64,000 nt of DNA from the NCBI GenBank assembly GCA_947625045.1, contig CANQMW010000004.1, forward strand, positions 1 through 64,000, read 5' to 3'. The notes under the pieces were generated by a model, which worked only from the letters and a program-made list of their open reading frames with translations, ran no database searches and was not told the origin of the DNA. The translations under genes were made by a program, and so were the position numbers. The DNA comes from an uncultured Oscillospiraceae bacterium. Lineage in GTDB: Bacteria; Bacillota; Clostridia; Oscillospirales; Oscillospiraceae. Below, piece after piece: positions 18,664-26,258 of the stretch. Position 1 is the first letter of the stretch, and every line of letters begins with the position of its first letter.

Positions 18664-19548
18664 GTGGCGTATGCGTTGTGCGTCATACTGGCCGTGACCG
18701 TCCTGGCGCTGGGCCTGCATGTATGGTCCATGCGCCGGGCGGCCCGGGACATCTGCCGGGAGCTTTCCGAAAAGCTCTCGGAGGATACCAATACCCTCAT
18801 CTCCCTGTCCACCGCGGACGGGGAGATGCGCCGTCTCGCGGCGGCGCTGAACCGGGAGCTGCGCTCGCTCCGTGCCGCCCGGCTCCGGTACCGGCAAGGG
18901 GACCGGGAGCTCAAAGACGCCGTCACCAACGTCTCCCACGACATCCGCACGCCCCTCACCGCCATATGCGGGTATTTGGAGCTCCTGGAGCGGGAGCCCT
19001 TAAGCCCCGATGCCAGGCGGTATCTTGACTGCATATCCCAGCGGACCGAGGCCATGAAGGCGCTCACCGAGGAGCTGTTCCGCTACTCGGTGGTGCTGTC
19101 CACCGAGGAGGAGCTTGACCCTGAGCCGGTGGACCTGAACGCCGCGGTGGAGGAGGCCGCCGCGGGGTTTTACGCCGCCCTTACCGCCCGGGGCATCGAG
19201 CCCGTCATATCCCTGCCGGAGGCGCGGGTGGTGCGCATGCTGGACCGGGCGGCCCTCAGCCGGGTGCTTTCAAACCTCTTCTCCAACGCCCTCAAGTACA
19301 GCGACGGGGACCTGGCCGTGACGCTCACCGAGGCGGGGGACATAGCCTTCTCCAACGCGGCGGCGGGCCTGGACCCGGTGCAGGTGGGCAGGCTCTTCGA
19401 CCGATTCTTCTCCCTGGAAGCGGCCCGGAACGCCACGGGCCTGGGCCTGGCCATCGCCCGGACCCTGGCGGAGCGCATGGGCGGGGCCATCGGCGCGGGG
19501 TATGAGGACGGCCGCCTCACGGTGACGGTCTCCTTCCCGGAAGCATGA
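18664..19548 (+). CDS. Sensor histidine kinase of the ABC-exporter locus
   Basis: A 294-residue kinase with one N-terminal transmembrane helix and no sizeable outer sensor domain. The H box VSHDIRTPLTAICGYLELL, N box LFSNALKYS and G box ATGLGLAIA are intact. A very short extracytoplasmic part is typical of intramembrane-sensing kinases that detect antibiotics through their transporter. GTG 18664 is preferred (AAGGCGG 7 nt upstream) over the GTG at 18658, which touches that site. It is the last gene of the locus. Confidence 0.87.
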   Translation: MAYALCVILAVTVLALGLHVWSMRRAARDICRELSEKLSEDTNTLISLSTADGEMRRLAAALNRELRSLRAARLRYRQGDRELKDAVTNVSHDIRTPLTAICGYLELLEREPLSPDARRYLDCISQRTEAMKALTEELFRYSVVLSTEEELDPEPVDLNAAVEEAAAGFYAALTARGIEPVISLPEARVVRMLDRAALSRVLSNLFSNALKYSDGDLAVTLTEAGDIAFSNAAAGLDPVQVGRLFDRFFSLEAARNATGLGLAIARTLAERMGGAIGAGYEDGRLTVTVSFPEA

Positions 19549-19580
19549 AAAAGCAGACGCGAGAACCCGCGTCTGCTTTT
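19549..19580. terminator. Bidirectional terminator
   Basis: The 13-bp stem AAAAGCAGACGCG / CGCGTCTGCTTTT has T runs on both strands and serves the converging kinase and CD1247-like genes. Confidence 0.85.
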
Positions 19581-19597
19581 CTGTTCTGTTATGGGTC

Positions 19598-20011
19598 TTA
19601 TCCCTTGTCGCCGTCCTCGCCCAGCTCGAATTCCAATGTCTCGCCGCAGGCGGGGCACTGGATGGAGCCCTTGGCCAGCACGTCCTCGTCGAAGGTGACG
19701 GTCTCGCCGCAGGCGGGGCACTCGCACTCATAGAAGGCGGTCTCCCCGTCCCAGTCCTCGATGTCGTCCTCGTCGTCATCCTCTTCCTCGTCGCCGAACA
19801 GGACGGTCTCCACATCCTCCAGGTCGTCGCTGACCGCGTCCAGACCCTCGTCCAGCTCCGCGATGTCGGCGGCCAGGTCCTCCTGGTCGATGGCCAGGTC
19901 CTCCAGGATGTCCAGGATAGTGGTGAGAATCTTCCCCTCCTTCTGCTCGGGGTCGATGCCCAGGCCCTCGGTCAGGCCCTTCAGATACGCGACTTTCTCC
20001 GCAGTGGTCAT
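19598..20011 (-). CDS. CD1247-type N-terminal domain protein with zinc ribbon
   Basis: A 137-residue protein. The N-terminal half (KVAYLKGLTEGLGI onward) is the helical domain named after Clostridioides difficile CD1247. A strongly acidic stretch (GDEEEDDDEDD) follows, then a zinc ribbon built from CECPACGE and CPACGE. It is a common neighbour of efp in Clostridia, as here, where it lies 25 nt downstream in the same direction. The function is unknown; the ribbon suggests binding to RNA, ribosome or polymerase. Confidence 0.75.
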   Translation of the reverse strand: MTTAEKVAYLKGLTEGLGIDPEQKEGKILTTILDILEDLAIDQEDLAADIAELDEGLDAVSDDLEDVETVLFGDEEEDDDEDDIEDWDGETAFYECECPACGETVTFDEDVLAKGSIQCPACGETLEFELGEDGDKG

Positions 20012-20036
20012 GGCAAAAGCCTCCTTAAAGTTCAGC

Positions 20037-20600
20037 TCATCCCTTGGCCCGGCCCAGGTACTCCCCGGTGCGGGTGTCTATCTCGATGCGCTCGCCCGGC
20101 TCGATGAACAGGGGCACCTTGATCTCGGCGCCGGTCTCCAGGGTGGCGGGCTTGGTGGCGTTGGTGGCGGTGTTGCCGGCGAAGCCGGGGTCGGTCTCGG
20201 TGATCTCCAGGGTGACGAAGTTGGGGGGATCCACGGCGAAGACAACGCCCTTGTAGGAGTTGACGGTGCAGACCTCGTTCTCCTTGACGAAACGGAAGCC
20301 GTCGGAGAGCTTGGACTTGTCGATGGGGATCAGCTCATAGGTCTCGCCGTCCATGAAGTAGTAGATATCGCCGTCGGCGTAGCTGTACTCCATGTTCTTG
20401 CGCTCCACGTACGCGCTCTCGAACTTGGCCGTGGGGTTGAAGGAGGTCTCCACCACCGCGCCGGTGATGACGTTCTTCATCTTGGTGCGGACAAAGGGGG
20501 AGCCCTTGCCGGGCTTGACGTGCTGGAACTCGATGACCTGCATCACCTGGCCGTCCATCTCGAAGGTCACGCCGTTGCGAAATTCGCCTGCTGAAATCAT
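20037..20600 (-). CDS. efp: Elongation factor P
   Basis: A 187-residue three-domain OB protein that relieves ribosome stalling at polyproline. The start [13 protein letters not shown], the loop [12 protein letters not shown] that carries the modified lysine in other bacteria, and the C-terminal signature [11 protein letters not shown] are clear. The length matches the family. Start ATG 20600 has GGAGG upstream. Confidence 0.95.
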   Translation of the reverse strand: MISAGEFRNGVTFEMDGQVMQVIEFQHVKPGKGSPFVRTKMKNVITGAVVETSFNPTAKFESAYVERKNMEYSYADGDIYYFMDGETYELIPIDKSKLSDGFRFVKENEVCTVNSYKGVVFAVDPPNFVTLEITETDPGFAGNTATNATKPATLETGAEIKVPLFIEPGERIEIDTRTGEYLGRAKG

Positions 20601-20680
20601 ATGAATATCCTCCGTATGAGTTGTATGTGTCTTAACGATTCATTCTACTATATTTTCGCTCTGTTGGCAACCCCTGATTT

Positions 20681-21736
20681 TTACAGTATTATCAGGTCTT
20701 TTGGGGCTTTTGTCAGGTTTTCGGCCCCGCCGTCGTGGAGCCACAGCATGTCCTCGATGCGCACGCCGAACTTCCCCGGCAGGTATATGCCCGGCTCGGC
20801 GGAGATGACCGCCCCCTCGGGCAGCACGTCCTGGCCGGCGGCACCCGGCGTCTCGTGTATCTCCAGGCCCAGGCCGTGGCCGAAGCCGTGGCCGAAGTAC
20901 GCCCCGTAGCCCGCGTCGGCGATGACCTTCGCTGCGGCGTTGTGGATATTTATGCCCACCGCCCCGGGGGCGGCGGCCTCGATGCCCGCAAGCTGGGCCT
21001 CAAGCACCACGTCGTACACATGGCGCATCTCGTCGGTGGCGTGGCCCACCGCCACGGTGCGGGTCATGTCGGAGCAGTAGCCGTTACAGAGCGTGCCAAA
21101 GTCCATGGTTAGGAAATCTCCGTCTTTGATGACCACATCCCCCGGCACGCCGTGGGGCATGGAGCTCTTGGCGCCGGTGACCACGATGGGGTCGAAGGAG
21201 TTGCCCTCGCCGCCGTATTTATACATCCGGTAGACCAGCTCCGCGGCCACTTCTTTTTCCGTCATGCCCGGGCGGATGAGCCCCAGCACCTCATCCAGAG
21301 CCTTCTCCGCGATGCGCTGGGCCTTTATGATGGAATCCACCTCGCCCTGGTCCTTGCTGGCCCGCAGGGTGGTGAGGATGGTCTTCTCCTCCACCAGCGG
21401 CACGCCGACGGCCTCTTCCAGCCACTGCCACTGGCCGTGGGAGAGCCGGTCCGGCATGGCGGCGGCGCTTTTAAGACCGTTCTGAGCAAAGAGCTCCCCC
21501 AGCACGGCGCCCAGCTTCTTCTCCCGGGACACGCACAGCACCTCCATGTCCTGGATGGCGGCGGTGGCCGCCTCCACGTACCGGGAGTCGGTGATGACCC
21601 AGGCCCTGTCCGGGGTGATGACGGCGGCGCCGTCGTCGATGTGGAAGCCCGAGGCGTAGCGGATGCTCACCGCGTCGGTCATCACCAGGGCGGGCAGGTC
21701 CCCCAGGGCCTGCTGTATCTTCTTCACATGGGACAT
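20681..21736 (-). CDS. Xaa-Pro aminopeptidase family protein (M24)
   Basis: A 351-residue metallopeptidase. The C-terminal pita-bread domain carries the metal ligands in TMDFGTLCNGYCSDMTRT, GHGFGHGLGLEIHE and ISAEPGIYLP; the N-terminal half is the creatinase-type domain. It removes N-terminal residues before proline. The gene lies upstream of efp with 80 nt between, as in many Firmicutes, which suits shared handling of proline-rich proteins. Confidence 0.9.
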   Translation of the reverse strand: MSHVKKIQQALGDLPALVMTDAVSIRYASGFHIDDGAAVITPDRAWVITDSRYVEAATAAIQDMEVLCVSREKKLGAVLGELFAQNGLKSAAAMPDRLSHGQWQWLEEAVGVPLVEEKTILTTLRASKDQGEVDSIIKAQRIAEKALDEVLGLIRPGMTEKEVAAELVYRMYKYGGEGNSFDPIVVTGAKSSMPHGVPGDVVIKDGDFLTMDFGTLCNGYCSDMTRTVAVGHATDEMRHVYDVVLEAQLAGIEAAAPGAVGINIHNAAAKVIADAGYGAYFGHGFGHGLGLEIHETPGAAGQDVLPEGAVISAEPGIYLPGKFGVRIEDMLWLHDGGAENLTKAPKDLIIL

Positions 21737-21752
21737 AATAATAAACGCTCCT

Positions 21753-22103
21753 TCATTCGATATAGGGTGCGATCTGTTCGTATATGGCCGGGCCTATGCC
21801 CTCCACCTGCATAACGTCCTCCGGGGCGGCGAAGGGGCCGTGCTCCTCCCGCCAGGCCACGATGCGCCCGGCCAGGGCGGGGCCCAAGCCGGGCAGGTCG
21901 TCCAGCTCCGCCTCCGTGGCGGTGTTGAGGTCCAATGCCGCGGTCCCGGCGGCCAAGGCGGCCTCATCCACCGGCCCCGCCGCCATGGTCCGGGGCCTGT
22001 CGTCCAGGACGTACCAGGCCAGCGCCGACCCCAGGAGGACGGCCGCCAAGGCCCACAGCAGTATGTTCAGGCGGGATGAATTTTTTCTGGAAGACTTTTG
22101 CAT
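21753..22103 (-). CDS. comEA: ComEA-like helix-hairpin-helix protein
   Basis: A 116-residue protein with a basic N-terminus, one membrane anchor (residues 13-30) and a C-terminal pair of helix-hairpin-helix motifs (LDLNTATEAELDDLPGLGPALA and VEGIGPAIYEQ). It is a competence-type DNA receptor anchored on the outside of the membrane. It is shorter than B. subtilis ComEA, lacking most of the linker domain. No comEC is nearby. Confidence 0.8.
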   Translation of the reverse strand: MQKSSRKNSSRLNILLWALAAVLLGSALAWYVLDDRPRTMAAGPVDEAALAAGTAALDLNTATEAELDDLPGLGPALAGRIVAWREEHGPFAAPEDVMQVEGIGPAIYEQIAPYIE

Positions 22104-22131
22104 ATATTCATCAATTTAATAAAAAACAAGG

Positions 22132-22160
22132 TTGCTTTTCTGCGGCTTTTTTTCTATAAT
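22132..22160 (+). promoter_or_regulatory. Promoter of the carboxypeptidase-like gene
   Basis: TTGCTT (22132-22137) and TATAAT (22155-22160) are 17 bp apart, 63 nt upstream of ATG 22223. Confidence 0.7.
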
Positions 22161-22222
22161 AGGTAAGAACGGCTTTCGATACTGCGCTTCACATATCATA
22201 TCACAGTTTTCCGGAGAATGAC

Positions 22223-23899
22223 ATGAAAAAATACAGGCTTTTGTCCCTCCTTCTTATACTGTCGCTGTTTGCCTGCCTGCTGCCCGTCCAGGCCCTGGCC
22301 CTGGATGAGCCCCAGACCGTGGCCCGGTCCGCCGTGCTCATCGACGCGGACACCGGCGACATCCTCTACCAGAAAAACGGGGACCTGACCATGTTCCCCG
22401 GGGGACTTACCATGCTCATGACGGCGCTGCTGGTGGCGGAGGCCATCGACGTGGGGAGCGTGACCCTCTCCGACGAGGTCACCGCCTCGGAGTCGTTCCG
22501 CTATAACCTGAGCGAGGAGAGCATCACCGCGGACCCCGCCGTGGTGCCCGGCGAAAAGCTGACGGTGGAGGAGCTGCTCTACTGCTCCCTGCTCCGGTCC
22601 TCGGCGGATACCTGCAACATGCTGGCCGAGCGGGTGGGCGGCACGGTGGACGGCTTCGTGGAGGCCATGAACCGGCGGGCACAGGAGCTTGGCTGCACCA
22701 ACACACACTTTGCCAACGCCAACGGCCAGGCCGTCGCCGCCGGCGAGAGCCATCAGACCACCGCCCATGACCTGGCCCTCATCTGCCGCCAGCTGGTGAC
22801 GAAGCCCGCCATTTTGGCGGTGAGCCGGGCGGCCAGCTATACCATCGGCGCCACGGAGGTGGCGGGAAGCCGCACCGTGTATAACGCGAACTACCTCCTG
22901 GACCCCACCAGCGAGTTTTACTACCAGCACGCCTACGGCCTGAAGACCGGCTATTCCGCCGCTCTGGGCAACTGCCTGGTGGCCGCGGCGGACTTAAACG
23001 AGGTGAACGTGGTTGCGGTCATCCTGGGCTGCCCGGAAAACGGCGACCAGTTCCGGGACGCCATCACCCTGTTCGACTGGGCCTTCGATAACTACAGCTA
23101 CCGCCAGATACTGAGCCCCATGGACACCCTGGACACCGTGGAGGTGTCCACAGGCAGCCCCTCCAGCATCGGCGTGCGGGCGGAGACCGCCGTGAGCCTT
23201 CTCCTGCCCAATGACCAGGAGCTGGGGAACGTGGAGTACGCCATCCAGTACGCCCATGAGCAGTCCGGCACAGAGCTGGAAGCGCCCATCAGCGCGGGAG
23301 AATACCTGGGCACCGTGACGGTCCGGGTGGACGGGGAGGACCACGGCACGGTCCGCCTTGTGGCGGCGGCCAGTTCCGATATCTCCCGTCTTGACTACCT
23401 CCAGACCCAGCTGAAGGGCATGATACAGACCCCCGCCGTCCGGCAGATATTGTCCATTCTTGTGATCATCTTCGGGGTGTATCTGCTTTTGACGGTCATA
23501 TACTTCATCCAGCGGATGCACCACCTGCACACCCTGCGCCGCGCCCGGAAGGAGCGGGCGGCGTCCCGGGCCCGGCAGGAGGCCCAGTGGCTGGATGTGC
23601 CCCGGGAGGAGAGCGAGCCTGCGGGGTACATCGACGAGCCCCCGGCCCGGTATGATGAGCCGGAGGAAGAGGACTATGATGACGGGGAGCCGGACCAGCC
23701 CAGCGGCCAGCCCAGCGGCCGGCACAGCGGCCGCCATGCCGGCGGCGCCCGCCGGGCGGCCCCGCCGGTGGACGAGGCGCCGGAGGATGAGGAGCCGGAG
23801 GATATCCCCGCGGAGGAAGCCGGACCGGAGGACGACGGCATGGGCATCCTGGCGTCGGATGACGACATAGACGAGTTTTTCCGCCACTATAAACTCTGA
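22223..23899 (+). CDS. D-alanyl-D-alanine carboxypeptidase homologue lacking catalytic residues
   Basis: A 558-residue DacF/PBP5-type protein (peptidase S11): signal peptide to about residue 26, penicillin-binding domain, a beta-rich domain, a transmembrane helix near 410-430, and a long acidic, disordered cytoplasmic tail. The fold is clear, but where active enzymes have SxxK (PAS-x-TK) this one reads PGGLTMLMTALL, so both Ser and Lys are gone. The second motif SxN reads SSAD, so Asn is lost. Only KTG survives (YGLKTGYS). It is probably a pseudoenzyme that binds peptidoglycan or a partner. The large cytoplasmic tail is unusual for the family. Confidence 0.8.
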   Translation: MKKYRLLSLLLILSLFACLLPVQALALDEPQTVARSAVLIDADTGDILYQKNGDLTMFPGGLTMLMTALLVAEAIDVGSVTLSDEVTASESFRYNLSEESITADPAVVPGEKLTVEELLYCSLLRSSADTCNMLAERVGGTVDGFVEAMNRRAQELGCTNTHFANANGQAVAAGESHQTTAHDLALICRQLVTKPAILAVSRAASYTIGATEVAGSRTVYNANYLLDPTSEFYYQHAYGLKTGYSAALGNCLVAAADLNEVNVVAVILGCPENGDQFRDAITLFDWAFDNYSYRQILSPMDTLDTVEVSTGSPSSIGVRAETAVSLLLPNDQELGNVEYAIQYAHEQSGTELEAPISAGEYLGTVTVRVDGEDHGTVRLVAAASSDISRLDYLQTQLKGMIQTPAVRQILSILVIIFGVYLLLTVIYFIQRMHHLHTLRRARKERAASRARQEAQWLDVPREESEPAGYIDEPPARYDEPEEEDYDDGEPDQPSGQPSGRHSGRHAGGARRAAPPVDEAPEDEEPEDIPAEEAGPEDDGMGILASDDDIDEFFRHYKL

Positions 23900-23942
23900 G
23901 ACGGCAGACGGCCGGCGATAATAACTTTGGGAGGGCGACGAG

Positions 23943-24488
23943 ATGCTGCTGCACACCAAGGCGAAAATGCTGTCCATCCACGACAAGGTGGAGGTGCTGG
24001 ACGAGGCGGACCAGGTGGTCTATTCCGCCGAGAGCAAGGTGCTGTCCATCCACCACGCCACCACCGTCCGGGACGGCCAGGGCCGGGAGGTGGCCAAGAT
24101 CACCCAGAAGCCCATTTCTCTCCACGAGACCCACGACATCGAGATGGCCGACGGGGAGAAGATCGAGCTGCGGACGGAGCTGTTCCACGTGATGAAGGAC
24201 GTCATCGACCTGGAGGGCCTGGGCTGGCAGCTCCACGGCGACGTCCTGGAGCACAACTATGAGATCGTGAATAAGCTGGGCGCGACGATCGCCGCCGCCC
24301 ACCACAAGTGGGTGTCCGTCCATGACGTGTACTACATCGACGTGATGGACGAGAGCCAGGCGGACAAGATCGTGTGCGTGTACCTGGCCCTGGAGCAGAT
24401 CATCCGCATGCGGGAGCTGCAGCGGGCCAACGCCGCCGGCGGGACCGCCGCCGCGGCCGGAACGGCGGACCGGAACGACCAAAATTAA
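23943..24488 (+). CDS. LURP-one-related / scramblase-like family protein
   Basis: A 181-residue soluble protein of the LOR/YxjI type with a repeated beta-strand pattern around a central helix, KMLSIHDKVEVLDEADQVVY and KVLSIHHATTVRDGQGREVAKI. Related proteins share the tubby-like barrel fold, and their bacterial role is unknown. A Gly/Ala-rich tail (AAGGTAAAAGT) is dispensable in appearance. It follows the carboxypeptidase-like gene by 43 nt and may be co-transcribed. Confidence 0.75.
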   Translation: MLLHTKAKMLSIHDKVEVLDEADQVVYSAESKVLSIHHATTVRDGQGREVAKITQKPISLHETHDIEMADGEKIELRTELFHVMKDVIDLEGLGWQLHGDVLEHNYEIVNKLGATIAAAHHKWVSVHDVYYIDVMDESQADKIVCVYLALEQIIRMRELQRANAAGGTAAAAGTADRNDQN

Positions 24489-24503
24489 AAGCGGAACCAT
24501 TAC

Positions 24504-24532
24504 GCCCCCGCTGACACGAAGCGGGGGCTTTT
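24504..24532 (+). terminator. Terminator after the LURP-one gene
   Basis: GCCCCCGC / GCGGGGGC stem with a 9-nt loop and a TTTT tail. Confidence 0.75.
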
Positions 24533-24547
24533 CCTTGGAGGACAGAA

Positions 24548-26197
24548 GTGAACATACTCTATGACTGCCGGGACAGAGCGGACAAAGACCCCTTCGGCCC
24601 CGTGAAAGCGGGGCAGGAGTGCCGCCTTCGCATCCGTATCCCGGCCCAGTGCGGCGCGTACCGCGTCAGCCTCACCGCCGATGGCCTGAAGGCGGAGCTT
24701 CAAAAACAGGGGACCGACGGGTCCTACGACGTGTTCTGCGGGGCATTCACGCCCGTGGAGACAGGGCTCTGGTTCTACAAATTCCACATCTGGGACAAGA
24801 ACGGGGACTACGACCTCTTCAAGGCCGGGGACGGCACCAACATGGAGGCTGGGGACCTGTGGCAGCTTTCCGTGCTCCCGGCGGACTATGACCCGCCGGA
24901 GGATTACCGGGGCGTGGTCTATTATCAGATATTTCCCGATAGGTTTTTCAAGAGCGGGAAGTGCGACCTGGCGGAAAAGCTGCATCCCTACACCGTCCGG
25001 AAATTCGACACCTTCGTGCCCCGGGCCAAAAACGCCACCGACTTCGCCGGGGGCAACCTGCGGGGCATCATGGAGAAGCTGGACTACATCGCGGGCCTGG
25101 GCGTGAAGGTCATCTACCTGAACCCCATCGTCATGGCCTGGTCCAACCACCGCTACGACGCGGCGGACTATATGCGGGTGGACCCCATGCTGGGCACGGA
25201 GGAGGACTTCACCGCCCTGTGCCGGGCGGCCCATGAGAAGGGCCTGCGCATCGTGCTGGACGGGGTGTTCTCCCACACCGGCAGCCACAGCAAATACTTC
25301 GACGCCACCGGCGAGTTCGGTGGGGGCGCGGTGTCGGCCGGACCCGCTTCGCCCTATTATAAGTGGTACGATTTTCAGGAATTTCCCCGGAAATATACGG
25401 CCTGGTGGGGCGTAGAGGTGATGCCCTGCGTCAACGAGCTGGACCCGGATTATATGGAATATATCCTGGGCGAAGAGGGCGTGGTGGCCACCTGGCTGCG
25501 CCGGGGGGCGGATGGGTTCCGCCTGGACGTGGCCGACGAGATACCGGACGAATTCCTCGCCGCCCTGCGAAAGCGGGTGAAGGCGGTAAACCCCGACGCC
25601 GTGGTCATCGGCGAGGTCTGGGAGGACGCGTCCAACAAGATAAGCTACTCCGTCCGCCGGAAATATTTCACCGGCGCGGAGCTGGACGGGGTCATCAACT
25701 ACCCCTTCCGCACGGCGATACTGAACTTCGCCGCCGGAAAGGACGGGGGCGAGGCCCTGGCGGAGACGGTCAAGACCCTGGCCGAGCACTATCCCGCCGC
25801 CGCCCTGGACTGCACCATGGCGGTGCTGGGCACCCACGACACCGAGCGGGTAGGCACGGTCCTGCCGGAGAGGAATGCCCGCCGGACGGCGGCCTTCCTC
25901 CAGTTCGCCCTGCCGGGCAGCCCTGTCATCTACTACGGCGACGAGGCGGGCCTCACCGGAGGCCGGGACCCCATGAACCGGCTGCCCTATCCCTGGGGCC
26001 GGGAGGATCAGGAGCTTATCGCCCTCTACCGGGAGCTGGCGGAGCTGAAAAACGCCCATCCCGCCCTGCGGACAGGGGATATCCGCTTTGAGGCCGCCAG
26101 GGACGGGGTGATCCAGTTCATCCGCCGGTGTGACGCCGGGGCGGTCCGGTGCCGGGTGGACCGGGCAACAGGAAAATACAGCGTGGAAGTCATATAA
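24548..26197 (+). CDS. Glycoside hydrolase family 13 (neopullulanase/maltogenic amylase-like)
   Basis: A 549-residue alpha-glucan hydrolase without a signal peptide, so cytoplasmic. An N-terminal immunoglobulin-like domain precedes the barrel. Catalytic regions are visible: region I VIYLNPI, region II DGFRLDVADE (nucleophile Asp), region III VIGEVWED (acid Glu) and region IV GTHDTERV. GTG 24548 follows GGAGG. It probably trims maltodextrins or glycogen-derived oligosaccharides, in keeping with the glycogen cluster at 7-12 kb. Exact linkage specificity cannot be read. Confidence 0.88.
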   Translation: MNILYDCRDRADKDPFGPVKAGQECRLRIRIPAQCGAYRVSLTADGLKAELQKQGTDGSYDVFCGAFTPVETGLWFYKFHIWDKNGDYDLFKAGDGTNMEAGDLWQLSVLPADYDPPEDYRGVVYYQIFPDRFFKSGKCDLAEKLHPYTVRKFDTFVPRAKNATDFAGGNLRGIMEKLDYIAGLGVKVIYLNPIVMAWSNHRYDAADYMRVDPMLGTEEDFTALCRAAHEKGLRIVLDGVFSHTGSHSKYFDATGEFGGGAVSAGPASPYYKWYDFQEFPRKYTAWWGVEVMPCVNELDPDYMEYILGEEGVVATWLRRGADGFRLDVADEIPDEFLAALRKRVKAVNPDAVVIGEVWEDASNKISYSVRRKYFTGAELDGVINYPFRTAILNFAAGKDGGEALAETVKTLAEHYPAAALDCTMAVLGTHDTERVGTVLPERNARRTAAFLQFALPGSPVIYYGDEAGLTGGRDPMNRLPYPWGREDQELIALYRELAELKNAHPALRTGDIRFEAARDGVIQFIRRCDAGAVRCRVDRATGKYSVEVI

Positions 26198-26218
26198 GAA
26201 GATATATAAATATAAAAT

Positions 26219-26244
26219 GAGCGCGCTCCAAACGGAGCGCGCTC
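26219..26244. terminator. Bidirectional terminator
   Basis: An 11-bp stem GAGCGCGCTCC / GGAGCGCGCTC lies between converging genes; the minus-strand side is followed by a T-rich tail. Confidence 0.75.
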
Positions 26245-26258
26245 TTCGCTTGCTTGCC

